64,000 nt of DNA from Gammaproteobacteria bacterium. Its GTDB lineage: Bacteria; Pseudomonadota; Gammaproteobacteria; JASBUN01. The translations under genes were made by a program, and so were the position numbers. Positions 9,208 to 19,331 of the stretch are shown one piece after another (position 1 is the first letter of the stretch; each line of letters begins with the position of its first letter). The notes under the pieces are model-generated. The model worked only from the letters and a program-made list of their open reading frames with translations, searched no databases and had not been told where the DNA came from. Where the stretch lies: positions 124,001 through 188,000 of the forward strand of contig JASBUN010000058.1 of assembly GCA_030147845.1 (NCBI GenBank), in the 5' to 3' direction.

Positions 9208-9903
9208 TTAGATCGCTCGCTTGACCATCAAGTGCTTGATCAGCCCGATCGCGCGCGTCGGGTTGAGGCCCTTGGGACAGACATCCACGCAATTCATGAT
9301 GGTATGGCAACGGAACAACCGATATGGGCCCTCGAGCTCGTCCAGACGCTCGTCGGTGGCTTGATCCCGACTGTCGGCGAGAAAACGCCAGGCTTGCAAC
9401 AACGCCGCCGGCCCCAGAAATTTGTCGGGGTTCCACCAAAAAGATGGGCAGGCGGTACTACAGCACGCGCACAGGATACATTCGTATAAGCCATCGAGCT
9501 GATCGCGTTGCGCCGGTGACTGCAAGCGCTCGACCTCGGGTTCTGGGTCGTTGACGATCAAGTATGGCTTGATCTGCCGGTATTGCCGGTAGAAGGCGCT
9601 GAGATCGACCACTAGATCACGGATCACCGGCATACCGGGCAGCGGCCGCACCACCACCGGGTCCTTCAATTGGCTCAGCGGCGTTATACAGGCCAGCCCG
9701 TTGCGGCCATTGATATTCATCCCGTCGGATCCGCATACGCCTTCCTGGCAGGAGCGTCGAAAACTCAAACTCTCGTCTTGTTGCTTGAGTTCGATCAGCG
9801 CTTCTAGGAGCATCATACCGGCGCGCGGCTGTGGCAACTCGAAGTCCTGCATGTACGGAGCTTCGTCCTGATCGGGGTTGAATCGATAGATGGAAAAGCG
9901 CAT
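9208..9903 (-). CDS. sdhB: Succinate dehydrogenase iron-sulfur subunit
   Basis: This 231-residue subunit carries the three Fe-S cluster motifs in order. The [2Fe-2S] ligands are CQEGVCGSDGMNINGRNGLAC (residues about 58-78), the [4Fe-4S] ligands CILCACCSTACP (about 141-152), and the [3Fe-4S] ligands CHTIMNCVDVCPKG. It passes electrons from SdhA flavin to quinone at SdhCD in complex II on the cytoplasmic side of the inner membrane. It lies 31 bp after sdhA in sdhC-sdhD-sdhA-sdhB. Confidence 0.97.
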   Translation of the reverse strand: MRFSIYRFNPDQDEAPYMQDFELPQPRAGMMLLEALIELKQQDESLSFRRSCQEGVCGSDGMNINGRNGLACITPLSQLKDPVVVRPLPGMPVIRDLVVDLSAFYRQYRQIKPYLIVNDPEPEVERLQSPAQRDQLDGLYECILCACCSTACPSFWWNPDKFLGPAALLQAWRFLADSRDQATDERLDELEGPYRLFRCHTIMNCVDVCPKGLNPTRAIGLIKHLMVKRAI

Positions 9904-9934
9904 AGCGGACTCAATCGCGGTGCATCAGCACCCC

Positions 9935-11695
9935 TCAGTAGACTCTGGGTTTCGGCGGAAACGGATCCACCGTCATGGGTTTCATCCGCACCGGCTTATA
10001 ATCAAGACGACCATCCTGGAAATACAGGCTGTGTTTCAACCAGTGCTGATCATCGCGTTCCGGGTAGTCTACGCGCGAATGCGCGCCGCGGCTCTCCTGG
10101 CGGGCCTGGGCGCAGCGAATGGTGGCTTGGGCGCAGCCCATCAGATTCTCCAGCTCCAGCGCCTCTACCCGTGCGGTGTTGAAAATTTTGCTATGGTCAC
10201 GTAAGCGCGCATCCTTCAGCCGCTCGGCCAACGCCGCCACTTGTTGCACACCCTCGCTCAAAATCGCTTCGTCACGGAAGACACCACAGTGCGCCTCCAT
10301 GGTGCGCTTGAGTTCGGCGCGTAAGCCATCGACGGACTCGCCGTCACCACGCAGATCCCATCGCGCCAGGTGATCGAGCGCGGCCTCGACGCAGGACTCA
10401 TCGAGGCCGCGGTGATAACGATTTTCGGCCAGAAATTCGATTATGTGATTGGCCGCCGCACGGCCGAACACCAAAATATCCAGCAAAGAATTGCCGCCCA
10501 GCCGATTGGCGCCATGCACTGAGACGCAGGCGCACTCACCGACCGCGTACAGACCGGGCACCGCTTCCTCCGGACCGTGACGCTCGGGCACCACCACCTG
10601 GCCGAAACGATTGGTCGGAATACCGCCCATAGTGTAATGCGCGGTGGGATAGACCGGCATGGGCTCGCGCGCCGGATCGACATGCAAGAACGTCATGGAC
10701 AGGTCGCGAATACCGGGCAGGCGTTTGGTCACCACCTCGTCGCCGAGATGATCGACCTTAAGCAAAACGTAGTCACGCTCCGGCCCGCAGCCCCTGCCTT
10801 CGCGCACCTCGATCGCAATGGCGCGGCTGACCACGTCACGACTGGCCAAATCCTTGACCTTGGGTGCGTAGCGCTCCATGAACCGCTCACCTTCAGAATT
10901 AACTAAATACCCACCCTCGCCGCGCACCGCTTCGGAAATCAGCATGCCCTTACCGGCGATGCCGGTTGGATGAAATTGGAAGAACTCCATGTCCTGCAAT
11001 GGCACACCGGCACGCAGGGCCATACCCAACCCGTCGCCGGTGTTGATCAGCGCATTGGTGTTGGTGCGGAACAATTGGCCCACGCCGCCAGTGGCGATCA
11101 AGGTTGCCTTGGCTTCGATCAACATCGGCTCGCCGGTTTCGATCTCCATAACCAGCGCGCCGAGCACGTTACCTTGTGCATCACGCAGCAAATCGATGGC
11201 AAAATACTCATCAAAAAAATGCGTCTTGGCGCGGATATTCTGCTGGTACAACGAATGCAGGATGGCGTGGCCGGTACGGTCCGCAGCGGCACACGTACGC
11301 GCGGCCTGCTCGCCGCCGAAATCGCGGCTCTGGCCACCGAATGCACGCTGATAGATACGGCCATTTTCGAGCCGTGAGAACGGCACCCCATAATGTTCCA
11401 GTTCGTAGACGATACGCGACGCAGCCCGACACATGTATTCGATCGCATCCTGGTCACCGAGATAATCGCTGCCCTTGATGGTATCGAACATGTGCCAATG
11501 CCAATTGTCAGGCAGCACATTGGCCAGCGCCGCGTTGACGCCGCCTTGCGCGGCAACCGTGTGCGAGCGCGTTGGGAATACTTTGGATACTACCGCCACC
11601 TTGGCGTCGGCCTGAGAGAGCTGCAGAGCGGCACGCAGGCCGCCACCACCGGCACCGATGATCAATGTATCGAACTTGCGCCGCACCAGACTCAC
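9935..11695 (-). CDS. sdhA: Succinate dehydrogenase flavoprotein subunit
   Basis: This flavoprotein of about 586 residues has the FAD fold [17 protein letters not shown] at the N-terminus and the covalent-flavin His segment [16 protein letters not shown]. The active-site motifs are [18 protein letters not shown] and [10 protein letters not shown], with [18 protein letters not shown] near the C-terminal third. It oxidises succinate to fumarate in the TCA cycle. GTG 11695 is chosen because it overlaps the sdhD stop (GTGA) and gives the family N-terminus; the frame stays open to 11731 inside sdhD. Confidence 0.96.
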   Translation of the reverse strand: MSLVRRKFDTLIIGAGGGGLRAALQLSQADAKVAVVSKVFPTRSHTVAAQGGVNAALANVLPDNWHWHMFDTIKGSDYLGDQDAIEYMCRAASRIVYELEHYGVPFSRLENGRIYQRAFGGQSRDFGGEQAARTCAAADRTGHAILHSLYQQNIRAKTHFFDEYFAIDLLRDAQGNVLGALVMEIETGEPMLIEAKATLIATGGVGQLFRTNTNALINTGDGLGMALRAGVPLQDMEFFQFHPTGIAGKGMLISEAVRGEGGYLVNSEGERFMERYAPKVKDLASRDVVSRAIAIEVREGRGCGPERDYVLLKVDHLGDEVVTKRLPGIRDLSMTFLHVDPAREPMPVYPTAHYTMGGIPTNRFGQVVVPERHGPEEAVPGLYAVGECACVSVHGANRLGGNSLLDILVFGRAAANHIIEFLAENRYHRGLDESCVEAALDHLARWDLRGDGESVDGLRAELKRTMEAHCGVFRDEAILSEGVQQVAALAERLKDARLRDHSKIFNTARVEALELENLMGCAQATIRCAQARQESRGAHSRVDYPERDDQHWLKHSLYFQDGRLDYKPVRMKPMTVDPFPPKPRVY

Positions 11696-12033
11696 AGAGA
11701 CACCACCTTCACCAATACCCACAAAGTCCACAGCACACTAACGAGCAGCCCAAAGGCCACTGCTGCCAGCAACACCATACGCAGCGACAACGAATGTACA
11801 TAGTCCATGATCACGTCGCGCACACCGACCCACACATGCGCCACCAACATCACCGCCGCCACGCCGAAAGCGGTGCTGACCAGAGGCTGCGCAACCCAGG
11901 TACGCCACTGCACATAATCCGCCGGCGAATCGAGCAAGAAGTGTCCCAAGAGATAAACCACAAACGCAGCCAGATACAGTGCGCTGACGCGCTGTAGTAG
12001 CCAGGTGTTGAGACCGTGCGCCGGCCGGCTCAC
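11692..12033 (-). CDS. sdhD: Succinate dehydrogenase membrane anchor SdhD
   Basis: This 113-residue protein has three membrane helices ([56 protein letters not shown]). The [14 protein letters not shown] segment supplies the conserved haem/quinone-site residues (His, Arg, Asp, Tyr). With SdhC it anchors complex II and binds haem b and ubiquinone. It overlaps sdhC by 4 bp and sdhA by 4 bp, so the operon is tightly coupled. Confidence 0.94.
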   Translation of the reverse strand: MSRPAHGLNTWLLQRVSALYLAAFVVYLLGHFLLDSPADYVQWRTWVAQPLVSTAFGVAAVMLVAHVWVGVRDVIMDYVHSLSLRMVLLAAVAFGLLVSVLWTLWVLVKVVSL

Positions 12034-12410
12034 AGCAAACTCCCCAGAAACACCAGCGCAACGACGATGCCGGCCGCGGTCACCAACCAGGCGCTGGCGC
12101 GCGCGGCTCGACGCTGCACGCCGAGATCGACGTCAATCAACAAATAACGCACGCCGGCGAATAAGTGATGCGCCAAGGCCCAGATCAATAGCGCGGCGAT
12201 GATCCTGGTGCCGGCACTGGCGAAAATGGCGCCGACCGCGGCATAGCCTTCGGCGCCGGACAAAGAGAGCGTAAACACGTACAACAGCGCCGGTACCGTG
12301 AGCACCATCAGCAGACCCGAAATTCGATGCAGAATCGAAACAACGGCCGGAATCGGCTGGCGGATCTTGAGGAGATGAAGAAATATGGGTCTTTTTTTAT
12401 GGTTTTGCAT
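12030..12410 (-). CDS. sdhC: Succinate dehydrogenase cytochrome b556 subunit SdhC
   Basis: This 126-residue protein is first in the operon. It shows the SdhC signature RPIFLHLLKIRQPIPAVVSILHRISG (quinone-site Ser/Arg and HR pair, about 7-32, given here as a span) and the haem-ligand motif LAHHLFAGVRYLLID near residues 80-94. Three membrane helices are visible. It forms the membrane anchor of complex II with SdhD. No strong Shine-Dalgarno sequence precedes the start; a sigma70-like promoter lies about 93-121 bp upstream. Confidence 0.95.
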   Translation of the reverse strand: MQNHKKRPIFLHLLKIRQPIPAVVSILHRISGLLMVLTVPALLYVFTLSLSGAEGYAAVGAIFASAGTRIIAALLIWALAHHLFAGVRYLLIDVDLGVQRRAARASAWLVTAAGIVVALVFLGSLL

Positions 12411-12502
12411 GCTGCTGCTGGCCTTTCGCCCGGACCGCGACGACCGAAACGCGGCCGCATTCCGGCCCGCCTGCTTGCCGGTCTTAGTGCGATGTGCGGA
12501 TA

Positions 12503-12531
12503 ATCATAATGCCGGGGCGCAGTTGCCACAA
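12503..12531 (-). promoter_or_regulatory. Candidate sigma70 promoter of the sdh operon
   Basis: On the minus strand TTGTGG (12531-12526) and TATGAT (12508-12503) are separated by exactly 17 nt. The -10 matches TATAAT at five of six positions, the -35 matches TTGACA at three. It lies about 93 bp upstream of sdhC and inside the divergent sdhC-ygfZ gap. Confidence 0.4.
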
Positions 12532-12636
12532 CCCACCGCCGGCCCCGCAGACCATTTTAGGCGGCGCTTGCGGCTGACAAGTGGACGCCGTTTGACTACC
12601 ATGTGCGCGCCAATGGCGGCAAAGGCAGCGAACCCA

Positions 12637-13701
12637 ATGAAACCTGAATGGAAAACAATTCTAGCCGGCCACGGCGCCGAATTCGATCACGACTCGGTGG
12701 CCAGCTTTGGCAACCCTGAGCGCGAGCTACGCATGGTCACGACCGGCGCCGTACTGGCGGATTTGTCGCATACCGGGCTGCTGGCAGTGCATGGCGCCGA
12801 CGCGCAAACCTTCCTCCAAGGCCAACTCACCAGCGACGTGCGCGAAATCACCGCCACGCACGGCCAACTGAGCGGCTATTGCAGCCCGAAGGGCCGCATA
12901 TTGGCCAATTTTCTCATCTTCGAACGCGACGACACCTACTACCTACGCCTACCTCGCCAGCAGGTCGAATCGGCGCTCAAACGCCTACGTATGTTCGTAT
13001 TGATGTCCAAAGTGACGATCGAGGATGCCAGTGACCGCTGGGTGCGCTTCGGCTTCGCGGGACCTCAAGCGGCCGAGCAATTGCGCGATCGTGTTGGCGC
13101 GATTCCGCTCGGCGCCGACGACGTCATCAGCGTGAACGGCGTGACCATGGTGCGTTTACGCGGCGAACAGGCACGTTTCGAGATCTATGGCGAGCTGGAG
13201 CCGATGCATAAGCTTTGGTCGGCGCTCGATGTACACGCCGCGCCGGTTGGCATGGTGCCGTGGTCGCTGCTCGACGTCCGTGCGGGCATCCCGGTCATTG
13301 TTGCGCAAACCGCGGATGCATTCGTTCCACAGATGATCAATATGCAACTGTTCGGCGGCGTCAGTTTCAAGAAGGGCTGCTATACCGGCCAGGAAGTGGT
13401 CGCTCGTATGCAATACCTCGGCAAACTGAAACGTCGCATGTACCGTGGCCGCGTGCACGCACCTGAATGTCCCGAAGCCGGAGAAACGCTCTTCTCTGAC
13501 ACCTCGGCCAGTGGCCAAGGCGCCGGAAAAATCGTCAATGCCGCTCCGTCCCCCGACGGCGGCTACGAACTCCTGGCGGTGGTGGAAATTGGCAGCCGCG
13601 AAGCGGGCACCATCCATTTGGGTAGCCCCGATGGGCCGGCACTGGAGCTGAGTGATCCGCCTTATCCTTTCTCCGAGCCGGCGTTGGCCGATAAAGCCTA
13701 A
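12637..13701 (+). CDS. ygfZ: Folate-binding protein YgfZ (Fe-S cluster repair/assembly)
   Basis: This protein of about 354 residues is related to aminomethyltransferase (GcvT). It carries the YgfZ signature KGCYTGQEVVAR with the conserved Cys, and the N-terminal substrate-fold segment FLQGQLTSDV. YgfZ is a tetrahydrofolate-dependent factor that supports maturation of certain Fe-S enzymes; its position opposite the Fe-S-rich sdh operon fits. The frame opens upstream inside sdhC, but ATG 12637 (MKPEWKTIL) is preferred because upstream codons are low-complexity and overlap sdhC. ATG 12601 and 12613 are alternatives. Confidence 0.92.
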   Translation: MKPEWKTILAGHGAEFDHDSVASFGNPERELRMVTTGAVLADLSHTGLLAVHGADAQTFLQGQLTSDVREITATHGQLSGYCSPKGRILANFLIFERDDTYYLRLPRQQVESALKRLRMFVLMSKVTIEDASDRWVRFGFAGPQAAEQLRDRVGAIPLGADDVISVNGVTMVRLRGEQARFEIYGELEPMHKLWSALDVHAAPVGMVPWSLLDVRAGIPVIVAQTADAFVPQMINMQLFGGVSFKKGCYTGQEVVARMQYLGKLKRRMYRGRVHAPECPEAGETLFSDTSASGQGAGKIVNAAPSPDGGYELLAVVEIGSREAGTIHLGSPDGPALELSDPPYPFSEPALADKA

Positions 13702-13755
13702 CGCGTTTAAAGCCTGAGACATTCTGGCCGCTATATCTGGGGAAGGTTAAGCGGT

Positions 13756-13784
13756 TTGAGTCTCGCACCCTAAAATCCAATAAT
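13756..13784 (+). promoter_or_regulatory. Candidate sigma70 promoter of the HDOD gene
   Basis: TTGAGT (13756-13761) and AATAAT (13779-13784) are separated by 17 nt, matching the -35 and -10 consensus at four and five positions. A GAGGGGAAGG ribosome-binding site and GTG 13811 follow. The site lies in the 85-bp gap after ygfZ. Confidence 0.4.
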
Positions 13785-13810
13785 TATTGTTCAACGAGGG
13801 GAAGGCCCGC

Positions 13811-14665
13811 GTGGTGGTATCGGAAGAACAAATTCTGGTAGATCTGCAAGAAGACATCGAAACCAACAACCTGGTGCTGCCCACACTACCCGAAGTCGCC
13901 CTACGGGTGCGCGATGCGGTGGAAAGCGACGGCACCTCGGCATCGCAGATCGCCGATATCGTCGCCACCGACGCAGCGCTGTCGGCACGTTTGCTGCGCG
14001 TGGCCAACAGCCCACTATATCGCGCCCGCAATCCTATCGATAATCTGCAGACAGCGATCGCGCGCATGGGGTACAGTGTCGTGCGTAATTTGGTCAGTAG
14101 CCTGGTCATGCAACAGATGTTTCAGGCCACTACCGATGCCCTCGATATGCGCCTGCGGCGCTTATGGGAACATAGTGTGCAGGTGGCTGCCATCGCCCGC
14201 GTACTGGCCAACGGCGTCCCCGGGCTGCAGAAAGATCAGGCCATGCTCGGCGGCCTGATCCACGATATCGGCGCGTTGCCAATCCTGGTTCGCGCCGAAG
14301 ACATTCCAGAGCTACTCGAGGATGAACAGCTGCTCGACCGGGTCATTCATAACTTGCATCCGCAGCTCGGTGAGAAAATTTTGAAGACTTGGGATTTTCC
14401 CGATAGTTTAGCCGCCGTAGCTGCACAACACGAGAACTTCGAACGTAGCGCCGGCGGACCAGCCGATTATGTCGATTTGGTCACGGTCGCCAATCTACAA
14501 AGCTATATCGGCAGCGAGCATCCGCATACGCAACTGGATTGGAGTACAATTCCCGCGTTCGCACGCATCGGCATCCCCGCCGATATTAATGTCATTGAAA
14601 TCGAAGAGAATCAGGACGAACTGGGAGAAATAGAGCACATCTTGATAACCGCTCCCGATGCGTAG
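13811..14665 (+). CDS. HDOD-domain signalling protein
   Basis: This protein is about 284 residues if started at GTG 13811, which has a strong GAGGGGAAGG Shine-Dalgarno sequence 8-14 bp upstream; TTG 13787 is an upstream alternative. Nearly the whole length is one HDOD domain. Recognisable parts are LPTLPEVALRVRDAVES, IVATDAALSARLLRVANSPLY, the NLQTAIARMGYSVVRNL helix, and GLIHDIGALPIL with the HD-like pair. HDOD proteins are usually non-catalytic relatives of HD-GYP phosphodiesterases that act in signalling, motility and cell-cycle control. No output domain is attached and the partner is unknown. Confidence 0.9.
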   Translation: MVVSEEQILVDLQEDIETNNLVLPTLPEVALRVRDAVESDGTSASQIADIVATDAALSARLLRVANSPLYRARNPIDNLQTAIARMGYSVVRNLVSSLVMQQMFQATTDALDMRLRRLWEHSVQVAAIARVLANGVPGLQKDQAMLGGLIHDIGALPILVRAEDIPELLEDEQLLDRVIHNLHPQLGEKILKTWDFPDSLAAVAAQHENFERSAGGPADYVDLVTVANLQSYIGSEHPHTQLDWSTIPAFARIGIPADINVIEIEENQDELGEIEHILITAPDA

Positions 14666-14785
14666 GCGCGGAACAGCAGTATATCGCTGCCGGGCTTATT
14701 GACGACGCTCTGGTTTATTCTATCGGGCGGAGGTCGGCGAGGCGGGAAACAGCCACCGCCGCATCAGCGACTAATCGGAGCTGCG

Positions 14786-16294
14786 TTAAGTTTGCGGACG
14801 TAGATGAGGAAATAGTAGAACGTCTCGGATAGACGGCGAGTCGGTAAAAAACATCACCAGCCGATCAATACCGATACCCTCGCCCGCCGTCGGCGGCATA
14901 CCGCACTCGAGTGCGCAAATATAATCGGCGTCGAAATGCATAGCCTCTTCGTCGCCGGCCTCCTTATCCTCGACCTGCTTGCGAAAACGCTCGGCCTGGT
15001 CCTCGGCGTCATTGAGCTCGGAAAAGCCGTTAGCCACTTCCCGTCCGGCAATAAAAAACTCGAAACGGTCCGTTACAAATGGATCGTTGTCATTACGCCG
15101 GGCAAGCGGAGAAACTTCAGTTGGATAAGCGGTAATAAAGGTTGGCGCTAACAATCGATGCTCGACCGTCTTTTCAAAAATTTCAATTTGAAGCTTGCCC
15201 AAACCCCATGAGTTTTTTAGCGCGATACCGAGATCCCCGGCAATCTGGCGCGCGCCCTCCAGGTCATCCAACATGTTCGCGCTAATCCCAGGGTTGTACT
15301 TTAGCACCGACTCTTTGACGGTCATCCGCGCGAACGGCTGACCGAAGTCGTATTCCTCATCCTGATACTTCACCAATGTGCTACCCATGACGTCGTTGGC
15401 GATCCCGCGCAACAATTCTTCGGTCAAATCCATAAGATCGTGGTAATCGGCGTAGGCCTGATAGAACTCCAGCATGGTGAATTCTGGATTATGTCGAGTC
15501 GACAACCCTTCATTGCGAAAATTACGATTGATTTCGTAAACCCGTTCAAAACCACCGACGACCAAACGTTTGAGGTAAAGCTCGGGGGCAATGCGTAGAA
15601 ATAAATCCATGTCCAGGGCGTTGTGATGTGTCACGAAAGGGCGCGCCGCGGCGCCACCGGGAATCGCCTGCATCATGGGCGTTTCGACTTCCAGGAACCC
15701 GCGCTGGTCAAGAAAACTACGCACATAATTGACCATGCGCGAACGCGTACGAAAAGTCTCGCGCGTCGCCTCGTTCATAATCAAATCGACGTAGCGCTGG
15801 CGATAGCGCGTTTCCGTATCGGTCAGTCCATGCCATTTATCGGGTAGCGGACGCAGCGATTTGGTCAGCAGGCGCACCTGTTCGCACTTCACCGACAGCT
15901 CACCTGTCTTGGTACGAAACAAGCTACCTTGCGCGCCGACGATATCACCGACATCCCAGCTCTTGAACTGCTGGTACATGCCTTCCGGCATGGCGTCACG
16001 TTGCAGGAACAACTGTATGCGCCCGGACATATCCAACAATTGCACAAAACTGGCCTTACCCATGACGCGCTTGGCCATCATGCGCCCGGCCACGCTGACA
16101 TGAATAGGCTGCGCGTCGAAAAAATCGTTGTCTTTGTCGGCGTATTTGGCGTGCAGCTCCGCGGCGGTTACGTTGCGCCGGAAATCGTTCGGAAACGCCA
16201 CGCCCTGTTCGCGCATGGTGTTTAGTTTCGCGCGCCGCTCGGCAATCAATTTATGCTCATCGGCGGCAGCGGAGTTTTCGTCTTTTATCGTCAT
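14786..16294 (-). CDS. lysS: Lysyl-tRNA synthetase, class II
   Basis: This 502-residue enzyme starts at ATG 16294 (MTIKDEN). The open frame extends to TTG 16330, where it would begin just beyond the prfB stop. It has an N-terminal OB-fold anticodon-binding domain ([21 protein letters not shown]), the class II motif 2 region [28 protein letters not shown], and motif 3 [11 protein letters not shown] near the C-terminus. It charges tRNA-Lys with lysine. It directly follows prfB, the classical prfB-lysS pair, with 40 bp between prfB stop and lysS start. Confidence 0.97.
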   Translation of the reverse strand: MTIKDENSAAADEHKLIAERRAKLNTMREQGVAFPNDFRRNVTAAELHAKYADKDNDFFDAQPIHVSVAGRMMAKRVMGKASFVQLLDMSGRIQLFLQRDAMPEGMYQQFKSWDVGDIVGAQGSLFRTKTGELSVKCEQVRLLTKSLRPLPDKWHGLTDTETRYRQRYVDLIMNEATRETFRTRSRMVNYVRSFLDQRGFLEVETPMMQAIPGGAAARPFVTHHNALDMDLFLRIAPELYLKRLVVGGFERVYEINRNFRNEGLSTRHNPEFTMLEFYQAYADYHDLMDLTEELLRGIANDVMGSTLVKYQDEEYDFGQPFARMTVKESVLKYNPGISANMLDDLEGARQIAGDLGIALKNSWGLGKLQIEIFEKTVEHRLLAPTFITAYPTEVSPLARRNDNDPFVTDRFEFFIAGREVANGFSELNDAEDQAERFRKQVEDKEAGDEEAMHFDADYICALECGMPPTAGEGIGIDRLVMFFTDSPSIRDVLLFPHLRPQT

Positions 16295-16334
16295 TTGCAC
16301 GGCTGCTTTTTGGTCAATGGCCGGGAGCAATACA

Positions 16335-17433
16335 TCACAATCCGCTCTTTAAACTGGCCTCGATGAATGAATCCAGGTCGCCGTCGAGTACGGGCTGAGT
16401 GTTGCTTGTTTCGACGCCGGTGCGCAAATCTTTGATGCGTGATTGGTCCAGCACGTATGATCGAATTTGACTGCCCCAGCCGATGTCGGATTTATTGTCC
16501 TCCATGACTTGCTGTTCGGCGCGACGTTTCTGCATTTCCAATTCATATAGCTTCGCCTTGAGCTGTTTCATCGCGCTCGCCTTATTTTTGTGCTGGGAAC
16601 GATCGTTCTGGCACTGCACAACCGTATTGGTGGGAATGTGCGTAATGCGCACCGCGGATTCCGTTCGATTGACATGCTGGCCACCGGCTCCACTGGCGCG
16701 ATAAACATCGATGCGCAAGTCGGCCGGATTGATGTCGATATCGACCTCGTCGTCCACTTCCGGCGACACGAACACCGCCGCAAACGAAGTGTGCCGACGA
16801 TTGCCTGAATCGAACGGTGACTTACGCACCAACCGATGCACACCCGTTTCGGTGCGTAACCAACCAAAGGCATATTCGCCTTCGAAGCGAATGGTTGCGC
16901 TCTTGATGCCAGCGACCTCGCCCGGTGACAACTCCATGAGTTCGGTCTTGAAAGCGCGTCGCTCACCCCAGCGCAAATACATACGCAGCAACATGTCGGC
17001 CCAATCCTGCGCCTCGGTACCGCCGGAACCGGCCTGAATGTCCAAAAAGGCATTGGCGGAATCCATCTCGCCGGAAAACATACGCTGAAACTCCAATTCA
17101 GCAACACGTTCTTCCATCGCCTGCAGATCGTTGGCGACTTCATCGGCGGTGGCTTGGTCGTCTTCCTCGGTAGCCAAGTCCAGCAGTTCGGCCGCATCCG
17201 TGAGACTCCGTTCGAGCGACGACAAAGTGGCCACGACGCGCTCTAATGCGACGCGCTCGCGGCCCAGGCTTTGCGCCCGCTCGGCGTCGTCCCAGACGTC
17301 CGGCTGTTCCAGTTCGCGCGTGACTTCGGTCAAGCGCTCGCGACGGTTGTCATAGTCAAAGATACCCCCTCAGGGCATCGGCGCGCCCTCTCAAGTCTTC
17401 GATCTTGTTATATAAGGGATTGGTTTCAAGCAT
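16335..17433 (-). CDS. prfB: Peptide chain release factor 2, with programmed +1 frameshift
   Basis: The gene starts at ATG 17433 and reads 25 codons ([20 protein letters not shown] to RGYL) before an in-frame TGA at codon 26 (17358-17356). Slipping +1 at CTT TGA C joins the frame [12 protein letters not shown] that runs to 16335, giving 365 residues, the E. coli RF2 length. The peptide-release motif GAGGQHVN and the SPF stop-codon reader ([13 protein letters not shown]) are present. RF2 terminates at UGA and UAA. The frameshift is family-typical autoregulation: low RF2 lets ribosomes stall at UGA and slip. Confidence 0.96.
17353..17370 (-). promoter_or_regulatory. RF2 programmed frameshift site
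   Basis: Read on the minus strand, AGGGGGTATCTTTGACTA spans the site. AGGGGG acts as an internal Shine-Dalgarno sequence, CTT is the slippery P-site codon, and TGA followed by C is the poorly terminating stop at codon 26. All the known elements of RF2 recoding, including the 3-nt spacing between AGGGGG and CTT, are present. Confidence 0.93.
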
Positions 17434-17503
17434 GGCCGGGGTTCACACGAGTCGAGGTTAAACGTGGCATGATACTACAGGCAGCGGGCGCTTGGCCAAG
17501 CGC

Positions 17504-19246
17504 TTACTTCTCGCAGGGCTCCATATGCTCGACAACCAACTGGGCATTGCGCTGTCCGCGCCAATCATTGACATCCAGTCGATACGCCAAGCGCACGCGG
17601 CTAGGCTGGCGCGGCCATGCGTGTTCGGTGACATTAAAGGCGATGGCATCCAAAGCTGCGCCGCCGCTAGCGGGCCGTACCAGCATTTTGAGGTGACGCT
17701 CGGCGACTATGCGCTGTTCCAGCACGTCAAACACGCCATCGAACACCGGCTCGGGAAAGCCTTGACCCCACGGACCGCCATCTCGCAGCAACTGCGCCAG
17801 GTGCAGACCAAGATCCTCGGCCGCCAGCTCGCCATCGGAGTACACCACGCCGCGTAAATCGTCGCTCGAAAGGTGTGAACGCACTTCGGATTCAAAGGCC
17901 TGACGAAATGCGTCCAAATCATCGCGTCGCAGGCTCAGTCCCGCGGCCATGGCGTGGCCGCCGAACTTACTGATCAGTTCCGGGTGACGTGCGGCCACAG
18001 CATCCAAGGCATCACGGATATGCAAACCGGGTACGGAGCGCGCAGAACCCTTGATCTCGCCGTCCGCACCGGGGGCAAACGCGATCACCGGCCGATGCAG
18101 GCGCTCCTTGATGCGTGATGCCAGAATGCCGATGACGCCCTGGTGCCAGCCATCATCATATATACACAACGCCGGCGGTAAACCTGCGCTATCTGCATCG
18201 AGGTGCAGGCGCTCGATATCCGCCATGGCCTGATCGCGCATTTCGGCCTCGATGCTTCGGCGCTCCTGATTGAGTGCCTCCAGGCGATTACCAATATCCA
18301 TGGCGTGGTCAGGATCGTCGGTCAACAAGCATTCAATGCCGAGCGACATATCCTCCAGACGACCGGCCGCATTGAGGCGAGGCGCTACCGCAAAACCGAG
18401 GTCGGAGGCCACTAAGCGCGAGCGTGACCGTCCGGCAATTTGCAGAATGGCGCTGATGCCGGGGCAGCACTGACCCGCCCGTATACGACGCAGACCTTGC
18501 TCGACGAGGATGCGATTATTGCGATCCAGCGGCACCACGTCGGCGACCGTTCCAAGCGCTACCAAATCCAGTAAGCGCGCCAGATTGGGGTCGTCGTGGC
18601 CATTATCGCGGAACCAATTTTGTTCGCGTAAGCGCGCGCGCAAACTCAACATGACATAAAAAATGACGCCAACACCGGCGAGGTTTTTGCTTGGGAAGCG
18701 ATCACCAGGCTGATTGGGATTGACGATGGCATCGGCATTGGGCAGCGTATTGCCGGCCAAATGATGGTCGGTAATGACGACACGCATACCGTGGCGCTTA
18801 GCCGCCTCGACACCGGCCAAGCTGGAAATGCCATTGTCCACGGTCACCAGCGTATCAGGCCGCCACTGCGCCGCCACGTCGACGATCTCCGGCGTCAAGC
18901 CATAGCCGAATTCGAAACGATTCGGAACGACATAATGCACGAATGCGGCGCCCATCATGCGCAGCGCGCGTACCGCCAAGGCCGAGCTGGTGGCGCCGTC
19001 GGCGTCGAAATCGCCCACCACCAGTATGCGCTGACCGGCGCTCACCGCCGCGGCCAATACATCGACCGCGGCCGGCAGTCCGGTCAACTCCTCGGCGCGC
19101 AGCAAGGCTTCCAACGAGCGTTCCAATTGGCCGCTATCGGTTACCGCACGGGCACGATAAACGCGGCGCAGTATCGGGTGTAAATCGGCCAATCCGCCAC
19201 TACCATGGTGGTCACTATCGCGGCGGACGATGTGTTTATTCAACAT
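17504..19246 (-). CDS. recJ: Single-strand DNA exonuclease RecJ
   Basis: This 580-residue 5'-3' exonuclease acts in RecF-pathway recombination and mismatch repair. Metal-binding motifs of the DHH phosphoesterase family are visible: VVGDFDADGATSSALAV (motif I, about residues 75-91), VTVDNGISS (motif II), VITDHHLAG (motif III) and a later HPELISKFGGHAMAAGLSL (DHHA1 domain). The gene is upstream of prfB-lysS on the same strand, a common gammaproteobacterial order. Confidence 0.96.
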   Translation of the reverse strand: MLNKHIVRRDSDHHGSGGLADLHPILRRVYRARAVTDSGQLERSLEALLRAEELTGLPAAVDVLAAAVSAGQRILVVGDFDADGATSSALAVRALRMMGAAFVHYVVPNRFEFGYGLTPEIVDVAAQWRPDTLVTVDNGISSLAGVEAAKRHGMRVVITDHHLAGNTLPNADAIVNPNQPGDRFPSKNLAGVGVIFYVMLSLRARLREQNWFRDNGHDDPNLARLLDLVALGTVADVVPLDRNNRILVEQGLRRIRAGQCCPGISAILQIAGRSRSRLVASDLGFAVAPRLNAAGRLEDMSLGIECLLTDDPDHAMDIGNRLEALNQERRSIEAEMRDQAMADIERLHLDADSAGLPPALCIYDDGWHQGVIGILASRIKERLHRPVIAFAPGADGEIKGSARSVPGLHIRDALDAVAARHPELISKFGGHAMAAGLSLRRDDLDAFRQAFESEVRSHLSSDDLRGVVYSDGELAAEDLGLHLAQLLRDGGPWGQGFPEPVFDGVFDVLEQRIVAERHLKMLVRPASGGAALDAIAFNVTEHAWPRQPSRVRLAYRLDVNDWRGQRNAQLVVEHMEPCEK

Positions 19247-19331
19247 TGATTGAGCCCATTCCGTATTCCAGCGTCAGCGCGCCTGGCGTTCGGTGTATAG
19301 AGCCGGCATCGCACTCCGTCAGCGACACCGG

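Noticed and set aside
9935-11731. Upstream start of sdhA at 11731
   Set aside because: The extra residues lie inside sdhD and are not SdhA-like; GTG 11695 overlapping the sdhD stop is preferred.
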